DNA of 64,000 nucleotides from Symbiodinium natans (GCA_905221605.1 CAJNDS010002490.1:21001-85000); one strand, 5' to 3'. Shown: positions 30,904-39,425, numbered from the stretch's first letter. The notes: generated by a model not told the origin, from the sequence alone. Translations and numbers: made by a program.

Positions 30904-31017
30904 GACTAGGGTTTAGGGTTTAGGGTTTAGGGTTTAGGGCTTAGGGTTTAGGGTTTATGGCTTAGGGCTTAGGGTTTAGGGCGTAGGGTTTAGGGTTGAG
31001 GGTTTGGGGACTCGTAC

Positions 31018-31136
31018 TCCCTAAGGTTGCACCCCTAAAGGCTCCCCTTAATATACTCCCAATATGGCCCTCATATTCCCTTAGGGGATCTTTAAAGAGA
31101 GTGCCCAAACCCAAGGGTATACAACCTTAGGGGTCC
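31018..31136. repeat. MITE family T copy 1
   Basis: CCTAAGGTTGCACCCCTAAAGG to GGGTATACAACCTTAGGGG, with an AATATGGCCCTCA centre. Shares sequence with 60371-60492. Confidence 0.65.
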
Positions 31137-31393
31137 GAGGTAGAGTCCTATGATTCAAGCCCTTGGGAGTAGGAACTCAAGGCTTCGTATTCCTAGCTGA
31201 CTGGCCATGTCGTCATGATCGTAACGCAAGAACAGGAGAAGTAGGAGCAAGTAGCACAGGACAAGCATTAGACCGCAACAAAAAAAAACAACAAACACAA
31301 AAAAGTACAGCAGTCGCAGCAGCAACAGTAGTGATCAGTCCACTGTAGCATCCCATAGCAGCGGAAGCGGCAACAACCCCAAAACCCTAAACC

Positions 31394-31481
31394 TTCGGAT
31401 GTTCCCCTTATACTAAGAGTCCTTAACACCCCTATTATCGTCCCTCTTAAGGAGCTGCTAGTATAAGGGAGGAACATCCCG
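31394..31481. repeat. MITE family E copy 2
   Basis: GGATGTTCCCCTTATACTAAGAGTCCTTAA to complement ending GGGAGGAACATCCC. Followed directly by a telomeric tract. Confidence 0.75.
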
Positions 31482-31487
31482 ACCCTA

Positions 31488-31568
31488 ACCCTAAACCCTA
31501 AACCCTAAACCCTAAACCCTAAACCCTAAACCCTAAACCCTAAACCCTAAACCCTAAACCCTAAACCC
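31488..31568 (-). repeat. Interstitial telomeric tract
   Basis: Eleven CCCTAAA units. 31570-31900 carries unique DNA with no convincing exon. Confidence 0.9.
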
Positions 31569-31903
31569 GGACGGGCCTCATGCAGTTGCTGCCTTAGACT
31601 ACAGCCGAGAGGGCCGGGGGGGCATGCGCCAAGAGGTTCGTCTTGCTCCACATGTCGGGTTTAGGGTTTCGGGTTTAGGGTGTAGGATTTAGGGTTTAGG
31701 GTGCCCGAAATTATGGCCCCTTTGTTGGGTATCCTAAATAATAGGGGGCCGCCATATAAAGAACCCAAAAAAGAAAGTAACACGATAGAACGGTGTTTAA
31801 GACTCCCCGTGCACTTTCAAGCAAGGTCAGGGCTCAGTTGTCGGGTATTCACCTCTGTCCAAGGTAGGGGTTTAGGGCCGGTTTAGGGTTTAGGGTTTAA
31901 GGC

Positions 31904-32288
31904 GACAAGTAGGGGCAAGGGCCCTCAATTGGGTTATAGGTCTTACTACCCTAAACCCTAAACCCTAAACCCTAAACCCTAAACCCTAGACCCTAAACCC
32001 TAAGACACCAGGCTTTGAACATCATCGAACCTGAGAGCTCACATCTCAACCTCCAGACGCCTGTGCAACAGGCTACAAGAAGGGGGCTCCCTTAGGGTTT
32101 AAGGTTTAGGGTTTAGGGTGGGTTTAGGGTTTAGGGTTTAGGGTTTAGGGTTTAGGGTTTAGGGTTTAGGGTTTAGGGTTTAGGGTTTAGGGTTTAGGGT
32201 TTAGGGTTTAGGATTTCGGGTAGTAAGACTTATAGCCCAACTAAGCGTCCTTCTCCCCCATTTGCAACTAGGGGGCCCCTACAGGTGG
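31904..32288. repeat. MITE family A split by about 270 bp of telomeric and unique DNA
   Basis: The left half (ACAAGTAGGGGCAAGGGCCCTC...GTCTTACTA) ends in CCCTAAA units at 31948. The right half (AAGACTTATAGCCC...CTAGGGGGCCCCTACAGG) begins at about 32222, with 70 unique bp and two tracts of opposite orientation in between. Confidence 0.5.
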
Positions 32289-32360
32289 CTAGACCCGAAG
32301 CCTGCTCATACGCAACGAGAAACGCTCTCACCTTCAACCTAGGCATGATAGCCCCCCAGG

Positions 32361-32600
32361 GTTTAGGGTTTAGGGTTTAGGGTTTAGGGTTTAGGGTTTA
32401 GGGTTCAGGGTCCCCCCCACCCCCTCCTCTCCCCCAAACCCGACCCGCGCCAAACTCACCAACAAGCTTGGGTGGGTTCCCTCCCAAACCCACAGCCCCC
32501 AACGAAAGCCTGAACCCTAAACCCTAAAACCCTAAACCCTCAACCCTAAACCCTAAACCCTAAACCCTAAACCCTGAACCCTAAACCCTAAACCCTAAAC
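32361..32600. repeat. Two opposed telomeric tracts
   Basis: TTTAGGG tract at 32361-32412 and CCCTAAA tract at 32510-32600 around C-rich DNA. The GC-rich island 32605-32730 is open in several frames and cannot be assigned. Confidence 0.85.
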
Positions 32601-33450
32601 CAACGTTCAACTCCGCCGCGCACTCGGCGCAGGAGCCGGCGGCCAGGCAGGCGAAGTTGGCGCTGGTGCCAGCTTCTGCAGTGTAGGCGGCGAGGAGAGG
32701 CAGGCGCCCATGGCGTCGGTGGAGAGGGTAAGTGGCTTTAGGGTTTAGCAGGTTTTTTTGGTGTAAACCTCAAGTCCTCAAACTCATGGCGACGTATTCA
32801 CCCCTGATCTCGAGGCATTTAGGGATGAAGGAAGTGTGAGTACCTTGAGGGTCCCTAAACCCTAAAGCCTAAAGCCTAAACCCTTAAAGGGTTTACAAGC
32901 CTCACAGCCAGCTTTGGGCTTTTGAGCAAGCGGTTGGCCAAGCCTTCAAAACCCTGCACCCCTGTAGGGTTTAGGGTTTAGGGTTTAGGGTTTATGGGTT
33001 ATGGGTTTAGGGTTTGGGGTTTGGGGTTTGGGGTTTAGGGTTCAGGGCTTAGGGTTTAGGGCGAAGGTTCCGCAAGCGTGCTTGAGGTTCCAAGGCACCT
33101 CCTGTAGGATCCTATAAAGGCCTAGGGTTTCGGGCTGAAATATTGCAAGAACTGAGAGAGAGGGCCTCTCGCGGGGGGAAACAACTTAGCCAAAGAAGCC
33201 GGACTCTACTGCTTTGTTATACTCTATAGGTTTCTATGATCAAGCACCCCTTGTTCAAGAAAAATAGGGTTCTTACGGCAGCCCAGGGTTGGTTTAGGGT
33301 TTAGGGTCTAGAGCTTAAGGTCTAGGGTTCATCCACATCAGCAACAACCCAAACCTGCAAGCCTGAAAGCCTTAAACCCTCAGGCATTGCACCCTACAGT
33401 ACGCCCCAAAAAACCGTCGAAGGCTAAACCCCACACCCTTACCAAAACCC

Positions 33451-33576
33451 TGCATGTCGGGGCCCCCTAGTTATAAGTAGGCCGATACGGGCCCTTACTT
33501 GGGTTACAAGTTCTACTCTTCAGGTCATAAACCCCTTAAGGAAAGATAGTGTAGTAAGGGAGGCCCCTACTTCTAA
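33451..33576. repeat. MITE family A copy
   Basis: TGCATGTCGGGGCCCCCTAG to GGGAGGCCCCTACTTC. 32740-33450 holds telomeric fragments and no supported exon. Confidence 0.75.
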
Positions 33577-34318
33577 AGCTCTAAGCCTTTAAAGCCCCGA
33601 AAGCCCTAAATACCCGACAGCAGCGAACCCAACCCGTCCCTACCCTAAAGCCCAAACCCTTCTGAAAACTCCAAAGCGCCTTTAAGCCTGAAACCTCCGT
33701 GCGGTTTAGGGTTTAGGGTTTAGGGTTTAGGGTTTAGGGTTTAGGGTTTAGTTAAGGCCTAGGGCTTAGGGCTTAGGGTCTAATCCCTAGAACAACTCTT
33801 CCCTTCAAGTGTGCTTGGTATTTGTGGCCTTCTTTTTAGGGTTCAGGGGGCTTTGGGGGCTTGGGGGTTATAGGGCTTGGGTGGTCTTAGGGCTTATAAA
33901 GGTTCAGGGTTTACCCTAAAACCTAAACCCTAAACCCTAAACCCCAAACCCCCAAAAAAGCTGACAAATCAAACGAAGGCGCCCGAGGAACCAGTCCACC
34001 CTCACTTCGTCCAGGCCCCAGCGCCTGGGGGATTTGGGGTTTAGGATTAGGGTTTAGGGTTAGGGTTTGGGGTTTGGGGTTTAAGGTTTAGGGGGTTTAG
34101 GGTGTTAGGGTTTATATGGTTTATAGGGTTTATAGGGTTTGTAGGGTTTAACGTTTAAAGGGTTGTAGGTTCAGGTTTCGCATCGAGGGCTCAGGGCTTA
34201 GGGTTTAGGGGTTCTACCTTGGAGAAGCCACACAGCTGTACCAGTGGGTGCAGGGGCATACCCTAAACCCTAAACCCTAAACCCTGAACCCTAAACCCTA
34301 AACCCTAAACCCCGTAGA

Positions 34319-34394
34319 TTAGGATGGCCCATAAAAAACCCTCGTACACCGAATAAGGGAAAATATGACAGGTCCCAAGGGCCTACCTAGTAGA
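34319..34394. repeat. MITE family H copy 2
   Basis: AGGATGGCCCATAAAAAACCC to CCCAAGGGCCTACCTAGTAGAG. Telomeric units (34261-34315) adjoin its left end. Confidence 0.7.
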
Positions 34395-34802
34395 GAATCC
34401 CTTAAGGGGTCGAGGGGTTGGGGCTTGGGGTTTAGGCTTTATGGTTTCGGGTGTGTGACTGAGTATTGAAGGTTTGGGAGTACTGGGCCCTAAGGTTTGG
34501 GGGGGGGGGGGGGGGGGGGCCGAGTGAAAGTTTCTGCGTCGTCCTTTGGGTGCATGGATCTTCGCTTAGGCTGGCTTGGTGGTTAAGACCGGGGTCTTAG
34601 GGATGTGCTCATCGGGGGAGCTTTGGGCGGAAACAGTCAAGGGCTAAGGGCTTAGAACTTAGGATGAAACCCTAAACCCTAAACCCTAAATGCCCTAAAC
34701 CCTAAACCCTCGGGGCTCCGAATCCCTACAGAGAGCAGAACTGTGGAGTTCAAACAGGGCTTCAAGCTACGGGTTGCGTTGTTCTGCAGGGTTGGACAAC
34801 CC

Positions 34803-34949
34803 TACTTGGAGGTTCATGGTACTTATTAACCAATTATGACTGTACTTCTAACCCACTTATGAGCCCCTTAAGTGCGCTAATATGGTTGTAAGTACAGATA
34901 TAAGTACAGATATAATTGGTTATTAATCGGTACCATGAACCTCCAAGTA
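34803..34949. repeat. MITE family B copy 4
   Basis: The best preserved B copy: TACTTGGAGGTTCATGGTAC at the left is complementary to GTACCATGAACCTCCAAGTA at the right. Confidence 0.85.
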
Positions 34950-35008
34950 CCCCTTCAGACTCTGAACTGTCGTTCTTTGCGCTGGTACCGACTTCTCGTG
35001 GTGATTTG

Positions 35009-35092
35009 AATATGGGGGCTTACGATATTAGGGGCTTGTTACAGGAGATCCTACTCTTTGGGGGTCTGTACTGTAAACCCCCCATATTAAAT
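35009..35092. repeat. MITE family I copy 1
   Basis: ATATGGGGGCTTACGATATTA to TAAACCCCCCATATT; related to 40608-40719. Confidence 0.65.
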
Positions 35093-35358
35093 TAGAAGAA
35101 CAAATCCACTCCAAGCCCGCGCCCATGAACCCCACGACGCTTGTTTCCAGTGGTGTCCTCTATGCTCCAAACGCACGAAACGATGCGAGGCATCTCTGCG
35201 CATGCCTTGTCTAGCCAACGAATCATGGGGGCTCAGGGCCTGAGACTTCTTGTGGTGGGCTTGGATATAGTATATGAATCAGAGGCGCTATATCGTGCGA
35301 GGCACAAAGCTCCCTAACCCTGAACCCTCAACCCCAAACCTTGTATCTGAATTCTCAC

Positions 35359-35600
35359 CGGCATCATTCCTATTCAGTGCCGCATCCAGCGCTTCAGAGA
35401 TGACCTGCAGCTCTGAAGCGCAGATGGGCCCGTTGTGGTTGTCATAGTTCAGCTCCTCGTCCCACATCTGAATCTTCTGAAAGACCAACTGGTAGCCTTT
35501 CACACTGCAAATTTCCTTCTCAACCTTCTTGTACCCTTTGACGACGTAGCGAACTGTGTCTTCACCTCGCTCTTTGCCGAAACCCAAGGCTCTGAACCCT
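35359..35600 (-). CDS. KH-protein gene, downstream exon 10
   Basis: The minus frame runs through GEDTVRYVVKGYKKVEKEIC and QMWDEELNYDNHNGPICASE to a donor GATGCCG|GTGAGA at 35358/35359. It is a charged alpha/beta segment of about 70 residues that matches no family I recognise. The 5' edge is uncertain (35590-35605). It belongs by strand and spacing to the KH gene; this join is inference. Confidence 0.65.
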
Positions 35601-35643
35601 AATTCAACCCTATACTGCCCTAAAGCCTCAAACGCCAACTCAG

Positions 35644-35860
35644 CAAAGCTCAGGAGAAAATGATGTCAAGTCGCCCACGCTCAACGATATGTCACGGCCC
35701 AAGTTCTCTTCCATCTTCGACGGCATTCGGGCGATGGCTCCTGCAATCTGCTCTCGCAGGTGTTCGCAGACTTTCTCGGATGTAACTGCGAGGCGAAACG
35801 CGATTGCTGGACGTCGGTGCTGTGCGAAGCAGGTGTCACTGTACAGCAGCCTGCCCGTGC
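35644..35860 (-). CDS. KH-protein gene, exon 9
   Basis: The acceptor TTCAGTATAG|GC at 35861 leads into TGRLLYSDTCFAQHRRPAIA, then VCEHLREQIAGAIARMPSKM, and ends near SLSVGDLTSFSPEL before an in-frame TGA that would be intronic. The plus strand is open over part of it but lacks splice signals. Domain unknown. Confidence 0.65.
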
Positions 35861-35967
35861 CTATACTGAACTTGGAACCCGAGCAAAAAGTCGATTTGTT
35901 TAGCTGTTTCTTGGGAATGAAAGTACCAAACAAATAAACAATACTCCCCAGAATGCCTATAAGGTGC
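35861..35967 (-). other. Intron with a duplicated segment
   Basis: The intron between two exons of the KH gene. Its 3' two-thirds (plus-strand CTATACTGAACTTGGAACCC...AGCTGTTTCTTGGGAAT, then AGAATGCCTATAAGG) is also present at 38564-38670 in another intron of the same gene. The donor end appears to be GC (GGGCC|GCACCTTATAGG). Confidence 0.6.
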
Positions 35968-36362
35968 GGCCCTGTATGCTCAAGCCCGGTGTCGAAGTAG
36001 TGTCAGCATCGACTGACCCGAAGTGCGACACCACCAGCGCATCAGGCCAAACACCAGAGTGTGGAGTGCCCTGCGTGCATGGCTCCATAAACCTAAAACT
36101 CTGGCGCCCTACCAGCTCTTCATTAGCAATTCGCCCACGAAAATTGTGGTTCCATGTTGTGGTAACATCATTTGATGGCTTGTACCAAAAAACGAAATCC
36201 TGGCAGCCACAAAAAGGAGCTACGCTTCTTCGGGTGTCTACGTAACGAAGTTGTATTGAGAGCCAGAACCCAGCCTGACTGCGCTCGAGGGTCAACCTGA
36301 TCACCATGCCCGATTCCACTTCGCACGGAGACGTGGCACCGAGGTCTCTGAGGCAAGGCATC
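35968..36362 (-). CDS. KH-protein gene, exon 8
   Basis: The longest clean exon (about 130 codons). It starts after the ACCAAG end of the MITE D with MPCLRDLGATSPCEVESGMV, then LRYVDTRRSVAPFCGCQDFV, FRGRIANEELVGRQSFRF, and ends GSVDADTTSTPGLSIQG. It is rich in beta-prone segments with four cysteines. No family recognised. Frame continuity with exon 7 requires removing the MITE with a GC or GA donor. Confidence 0.7.
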
Positions 36363-36478
36363 CTTGGTAGCCCAGCAACCATATTTAAAACAAAGGGCAC
36401 CCTTTTTTGGGTTGGTTGTTTTATAAAGGGAACCCATAACCAAAAAACAAGGGTAAAGCGTACCACTGGGCTACCAAG
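36363..36478. repeat. MITE family D copy acting as an intron
   Basis: TTGGTAGCCCAGCAACC to ACCACTGGGCTACCAAG. On minus the flanks are GTGATGC|element|GATGCC, a GATGC target duplication. Excision using the duplication (GA...AAG or GC...AAG) restores an open frame; GT-AG at the inner GTAG would not. Confidence 0.75.
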
Positions 36479-36690
36479 CATCACGAACCTGTCTGAAAAT
36501 TCGGTCTTCAAGTACTTGGAAAACTGGGCTTGGAACTTTAGCTCCGCCAGCTCTCCGCGGAGCTCTTCCGTCGTCCACTGTTTGCCCCGATGCTCCCGCA
36601 GGCCGGCAAAAAACAGAGCTCCGAGCTGCAAGACTGCTCGATTCTGCGTGCCGGCTTGGCCCACCTTCTGCGCGAGGTTTCCAATTTTGG
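36479..36690 (-). CDS. KH-protein gene, exon 7
   Basis: The minus frame reads KIGNLAQKVGQAGTQNRAVL, then LFFAGLREHRGKQWTTEELR and FQAQFSKYLKTEFSDRFV at the MITE D. It is a mostly helical segment; function unknown. Confidence 0.65.
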
Positions 36691-36734
36691 GAGGTTCCCA
36701 GGCTTGGGTTTACGGGTCAGGGTAAGGATCCCTT

Positions 36735-36835
36735 AACCCTAAACCCTAAACTCCAAACCCCAAACCCTAAACCCCAAACCCTAAACCCTAAACCCCAAAC
36801 CCCAAACTCTAAATCTTAAACCCTTAACCCTAAAC
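36735..36835 (-). repeat. Degenerate telomeric tract in intron
   Basis: CCCTAAA and CCCCAAA units between exons 6 and 7. Confidence 0.8.
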
Positions 36836-36866
36836 CCGAGTCGTGGGTTGGATCCCCAAAACCCAC

Positions 36867-36936
36867 CTCGAGCTTGGAGAGATGTTTGGTCAACTCCTCC
36901 AACTGCGGATCGCGGCCAAAACTGCTTGCGCTGGGC
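36867..36936 (-). CDS. KH-protein gene, micro-exon 6
   Basis: Acceptor TGTTAG|GCCC and donor CTCGAG|GTGGGT bracket 70 bp reading PSASSFGRDPQLEELTKHLS. The other minus frames are less protein-like. Confidence 0.6.
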
Positions 36937-36940
36937 CTAA

Positions 36941-37040
36941 CAATTAGGGTTTAGGGTTTAGGGAACAGGTTCTTTGTTTTAGGGTTTAGGAATTAGGGTT
37001 TAGGGTTTAGGGAACAGGTTCTTTGTTTTAGGGCTGGGGG
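36941..37040. repeat. 49-bp tandem duplication containing telomeric units
   Basis: AATTAGGGTTTAGGGTTTAGGG plus AACAGGTTCTTTGTTTTAGGG is present twice in direct tandem. Confidence 0.85.
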
Positions 37041-37204
37041 TTTAGGGGTTGAGGGTTTAGGGAAAATTTAAACTTGGGCCTTAAAGGGGGTTCCGCATAT
37101 ACATTAGCTTTAGCTGAGGCTTTGTCGGAAAGTCACAGGGCAGCAGTTGCTAGAAGTCCCACCCTAAACCCTAAACCTAAACCCTAAACCCTAAACCCTA
37201 AACC

Positions 37205-37286
37205 CCTAATCCCAACTTTGGTTTGCAATCGCGCAATTCCGGGCGGGTTGATCTGCTAGAAGGGCTTGTAATACTTGCAGGGCATA
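37205..37286 (-). CDS. KH-protein gene, uncertain exon
   Basis: The DNA downstream (minus) of MITE D copy 4 is open in two frames, ALQVLQALLADQPARNCAI or SITSPSSRSTRPELRDCK. The frame cannot be chosen without transcript data. Confidence 0.35.
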
Positions 37287-37373
37287 CTTGGTAGCCCAGC
37301 AACCATCTTGTAATAAGGGCACCTTTGACTTTATAAGGGAACCCAGAACCAAAAAAGGGTACTGGGCTACCAA
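37287..37373. repeat. MITE family D, short intronic copy
   Basis: TTGGTAGCCCAGCAACC to GGGTACTGGGCTACCAAG, 87 bp. The flanking TATGC on both sides is the likely target duplication. Confidence 0.75.
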
Positions 37374-37379
37374 GCATAC

Positions 37380-37544
37380 TTAAGGCTTCTGCTTTTGGAC
37401 CCCCTCTCCTAGTCGCAGGGCACAGTGCGAAGTAGTCGCGCGGTTTGAAGGCTCTAAGGTCCACGAAGGTCTCAGTCACCGATTGCATCTGCAACTTTGC
37501 GTCTGAGCAGGCATCTATGAGGATGAACCTCGGATGATCGTTAC
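37380..37544 (-). CDS. KH-protein gene, exon 5
   Basis: The acceptor GCTGAG|GTAACG leads into NDHPRFILIDACSDAKLQMQ, then SVTETFVDLRAFKPRDYFAL and a basic tail up to the MITE D. It lies after the KH module; the domain is not recognised. Confidence 0.65.
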
Positions 37545-37639
37545 CTCAGCTTGCTGGCGTGAATACAGGGTTTAGGGTTTAGGGTTTAGAGAAGATGTAG
37601 TGCTTCTTTCAGGGTTGACGGTTAACAGCAACAACAACA

Positions 37640-37811
37640 CCCGATGCCCCACTTGAGCAAGGCGTCCCCGGTGGCAGCCGACGCGGTAGCGGTTCACCAG
37701 TCGCTGCACCTCCTGGATCACAGCGTCCACAGCTTCCTCACTCGCGCCCTCCACAACGACGACCGACTTCTCCGATATTCGTCCAGCAAACGGAGCGTCA
37801 CGGTTTTCAGC
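37640..37811 (-). CDS. KH-protein gene, exon 4: second half of KH domain
   Basis: After the ACCGAG end of MITE D the minus frame reads AENRDAPFAGRISEKSVVVV, then GASEEAVDAVIQEVQRLVNR. This fits the third beta strand (SVVVVEG) and C-terminal helix (SEEAVDAVIQEVQRLV) of a type I KH domain, the canonical 'I.G..e.v..A...i' pattern. Together with exon 3 it gives a KH domain of about 70 residues. KH domains bind single-stranded RNA; an RNA-processing or regulatory role is inferred. Confidence 0.75.
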
Positions 37812-37812
37812 C

Positions 37813-38017
37813 TCGGTAGCCCAGTAACCATATTCTAAACCGAGAATACCCTTGTTGGGGTTGGTTATCTTACAAGGGAACCTTGAACCCTAAACCCTAA
37901 ACCCTAAACCCTAAACCCTAAACCCTAAACCCTAAACCCTAAACCCTAAACCCTAAACCCTAAACCCTAAACCCTAACCAACAAATAGGCCAAAGGGTGC
38001 CACACTGGGCTACGAAG
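37813..38017. repeat. MITE family D copy with telomeric tract, inside the KH intron
   Basis: TCGGTAGCCCAGTAACC to CACACTGGGCTACGAAG. CCCTAAA units at 37884-37975 replace part of the core, starting at the element's own GAACC. It forms the 3' portion of the intron that splits the KH domain. Confidence 0.75.
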
Positions 38018-38167
38018 TAGCATTCACCCCTAACCCTAAACCCTAAACCCTAAACCCTAAACCCTAAACCCTGAACCCTAAACCCTGAACCCTGAACCCT
38101 GAACCCTGAACCCTGAACCCTGAACCCTGAACCCTGAACCCTGAACCCTAAGCCAAGTAGCATTCAC
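38015..38167 (-). repeat. Telomeric tract flanked by 13-bp direct repeats
   Basis: AAGTAGCATTCAC occurs at 38015-38027 and again at 38155-38167. Between them are CCCTAAA units and a run of about nine CCCTGAA units. The direct repeat is the exon edge, so the tract behaves like an insertion with a target-site duplication. Confidence 0.8.
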
Positions 38168-38254
38168 TTTGACAAGAGCGATCCCTGGGAAATGCTTCAG
38201 CTTCTGGATCGTCTCTCCACCGCGCCCAATGACCAGGCCGATGCTGCCAGGGTC
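38162..38254 (-). CDS. KH-protein gene, exon 3: first half of KH domain
   Basis: After the acceptor ATCTGAG the minus frame reads DPGSIGLVIGRGGETIQKLK, then HFPGIALVKVN. GLVIGRGGETIQKLK is the helix-GxxG-helix RNA-binding signature of a type I KH domain (GxxG = Gly-Arg-Gly-Gly). The second half follows in phase at 37811 across a roughly 350-bp intron. Human-type KH proteins have the same spacing. The GxxG loop is intact, so RNA binding is plausible. Confidence 0.8.
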
Positions 38255-38283
38255 CTCAGATCAAAAAGGGAGCCCTTTCTTGG

Positions 38284-38397
38284 GTTTAGGGTTTAGGGTT
38301 TAGGGTTTAGGTTTAGGGTTTAGGGTTTAGGGTTTAGGGTTTAGGGTTTAGGGTTTAGGGTTTAGGGTTTAGGGTTTAGGGTTTAGGGTTTAGGGCG
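38284..38397 (+). repeat. Interstitial telomeric tract in intron
   Basis: About 16 TTTAGGG units between exons 2 and 3. Its orientation is opposite to the tract at 38028-38154. Confidence 0.95.
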
Positions 38398-38419
38398 AGC
38401 GAAGTCTAGACGAAAGCAT

Positions 38420-38563
38420 AGAAAAATGGGGCACCACTGAAGTTTCAGGGTCGACCGCCACCTCCTTGCGCACGACACGTGGCTGAGCGCCCTTGCCAAG
38501 CCCCGGCGTCCTCTTGCCAACTCTGGCCTGACAGCTGTCGGCCTTGCAGCCCTTTCCCAGTAC
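38420..38563 (-). CDS. KH-protein gene, exon 2
   Basis: The acceptor TTCAGTATAG|GTAC leads into GKGCKADSCQARVGKRTPGL, then RVVRKEVAVDPETSVVPHF. It is a basic, Gly/Lys-rich linker just upstream of the KH domain. Two other minus frames are also open, so the frame was chosen for composition and continuity. Confidence 0.5.
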
Positions 38564-38670
38564 CTATACTGAACCTGGAACCCTAGCAAAATACGTTCAG
38601 CTGTTTCTTAGGAATTACAGACAAGACAGATTCCTAAACCCTAAACCCATTATTTCCAAGAATGCCTAAG
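38564..38670 (-). other. Intron sharing a duplicated segment with 35861-35967
   Basis: Carries the same TATACTGAACCTGGAACCC, AGCTGTTTCTTAGGAAT and AAGAATGCCTAAGG blocks as the intron 2.7 kb away, with telomeric units inserted between the last two. Confidence 0.65.
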
Positions 38671-38679
38671 GTACACCAG

Positions 38680-38990
38680 CCGAGCCCAGCCTGGGGTCAT
38701 GCCTGCCTGGCCCTTGCTCACTCTGCTCTTGGATCCCTTGGCTGCCCTTTCCTAGGAAGCCGGGATGTTGCGCGTGCTGGCTGCTGAACCTGGAATTGGA
38801 GAAGTGGTGTCCGGATGAGTGTGTGTACTTGCTGTGGCTGAAACCGATGGAGAAGTTGTCCTCAGGATGGAGGGCATTCTCTGGCAGAAAAGCCCGGCAC
38901 CACGGACAACGCCTGTTGAACCTGCGCATGCATCCAGGTTCGACGACGGTAGAACCCCATCTCCTACAAGATGAACTACCAAAAGGCTCC
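38680..38990 (-). CDS. KH-protein gene, upstream exon (His/Ser-rich, Cys pair)
   Basis: The minus frame of about 105 residues reads GCMRRFNRRCPWCRAFLPEN, then SIGFSHSKYTHSSGHHFSNS and a Gln/Gly-rich tail. The CPWC plus an earlier Cys could bind zinc. Two other frames are open for 70 residues, so the frame is tentative. Confidence 0.45.
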
Positions 38991-39000
38991 AATGTAGGCT

Positions 39001-39084
39001 GAATGTAGTTCCTTGTTGAGTTACTCCATAGGGGATTCTAGTAGACTACTCCAAAAAAGGTACTACATAGGAGCCTTTGGGTAA
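39001..39084. repeat. MITE family P copy 1, intronic
   Basis: ATGTAGTTCCTTGTTGAG to AAAAAAGGTACTACAT. The following AGGAGCCTTTGGGTA also follows the copy at 49193, so the element may extend into it. Confidence 0.6.
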
Positions 39085-39321
39085 ACACCAATTCAGCTGT
39101 CGCTAGCGATACCTCAATACAGTTCTTGAGAGCATCCCGCCTGTCATCGGCGCAGCGTGGACACAAATAAATCGGATTGCCCCGAGATCTGCACCGACGA
39201 TTCCGACATGAGACGTAGTACGCGGCCGCAACCTCTACGTCGGGGTGTTCATGGTTCCATGGTGTCTGGCAGAACTCAGGCTCAAGGCAGGTCGCTAAGG
39301 ATGATGGTGTAACTGACGACA
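39085..39321 (-). CDS. KH-protein gene, first visible exon, zinc-binding-like
   Basis: The minus frame reads LEPEFCQTPWNHEHPDVEVA, then YVSCRNRRCRSRGNPIYLCP and RCADDRRDALKNCIEVSLAT. Spaced C-x4-C, then C-x2-C, preceded by Cys and His-x-His, suggests a small zinc-binding module. The specific family is not recognised. It ends at a MITE A on its 5' side, so a further upstream exon is likely and the start codon is not identified. Confidence 0.55.
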
Positions 39322-39425
39322 TACAAAGTAGGGGGCCCCCTACTATACTAACTTGAGCTTTCATGCTTATAACCCAATTCAGGGCCCTTGTAGCCCTATT
39401 TTAACTCGGGGGCCCCTACATGTAG
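39322..39425. repeat. MITE family A copy
   Basis: TACAAAGTAGGGGGCCCCC to CTCGGGGGCCCCTACATGTAG, at the 5' edge of the visible KH-gene exons. Confidence 0.75.

Noticed and set aside
36306-36725. 139-residue plus frame
   Set aside because: It crosses the MITE D and is antisense to two better minus-strand exons that have splice signals.
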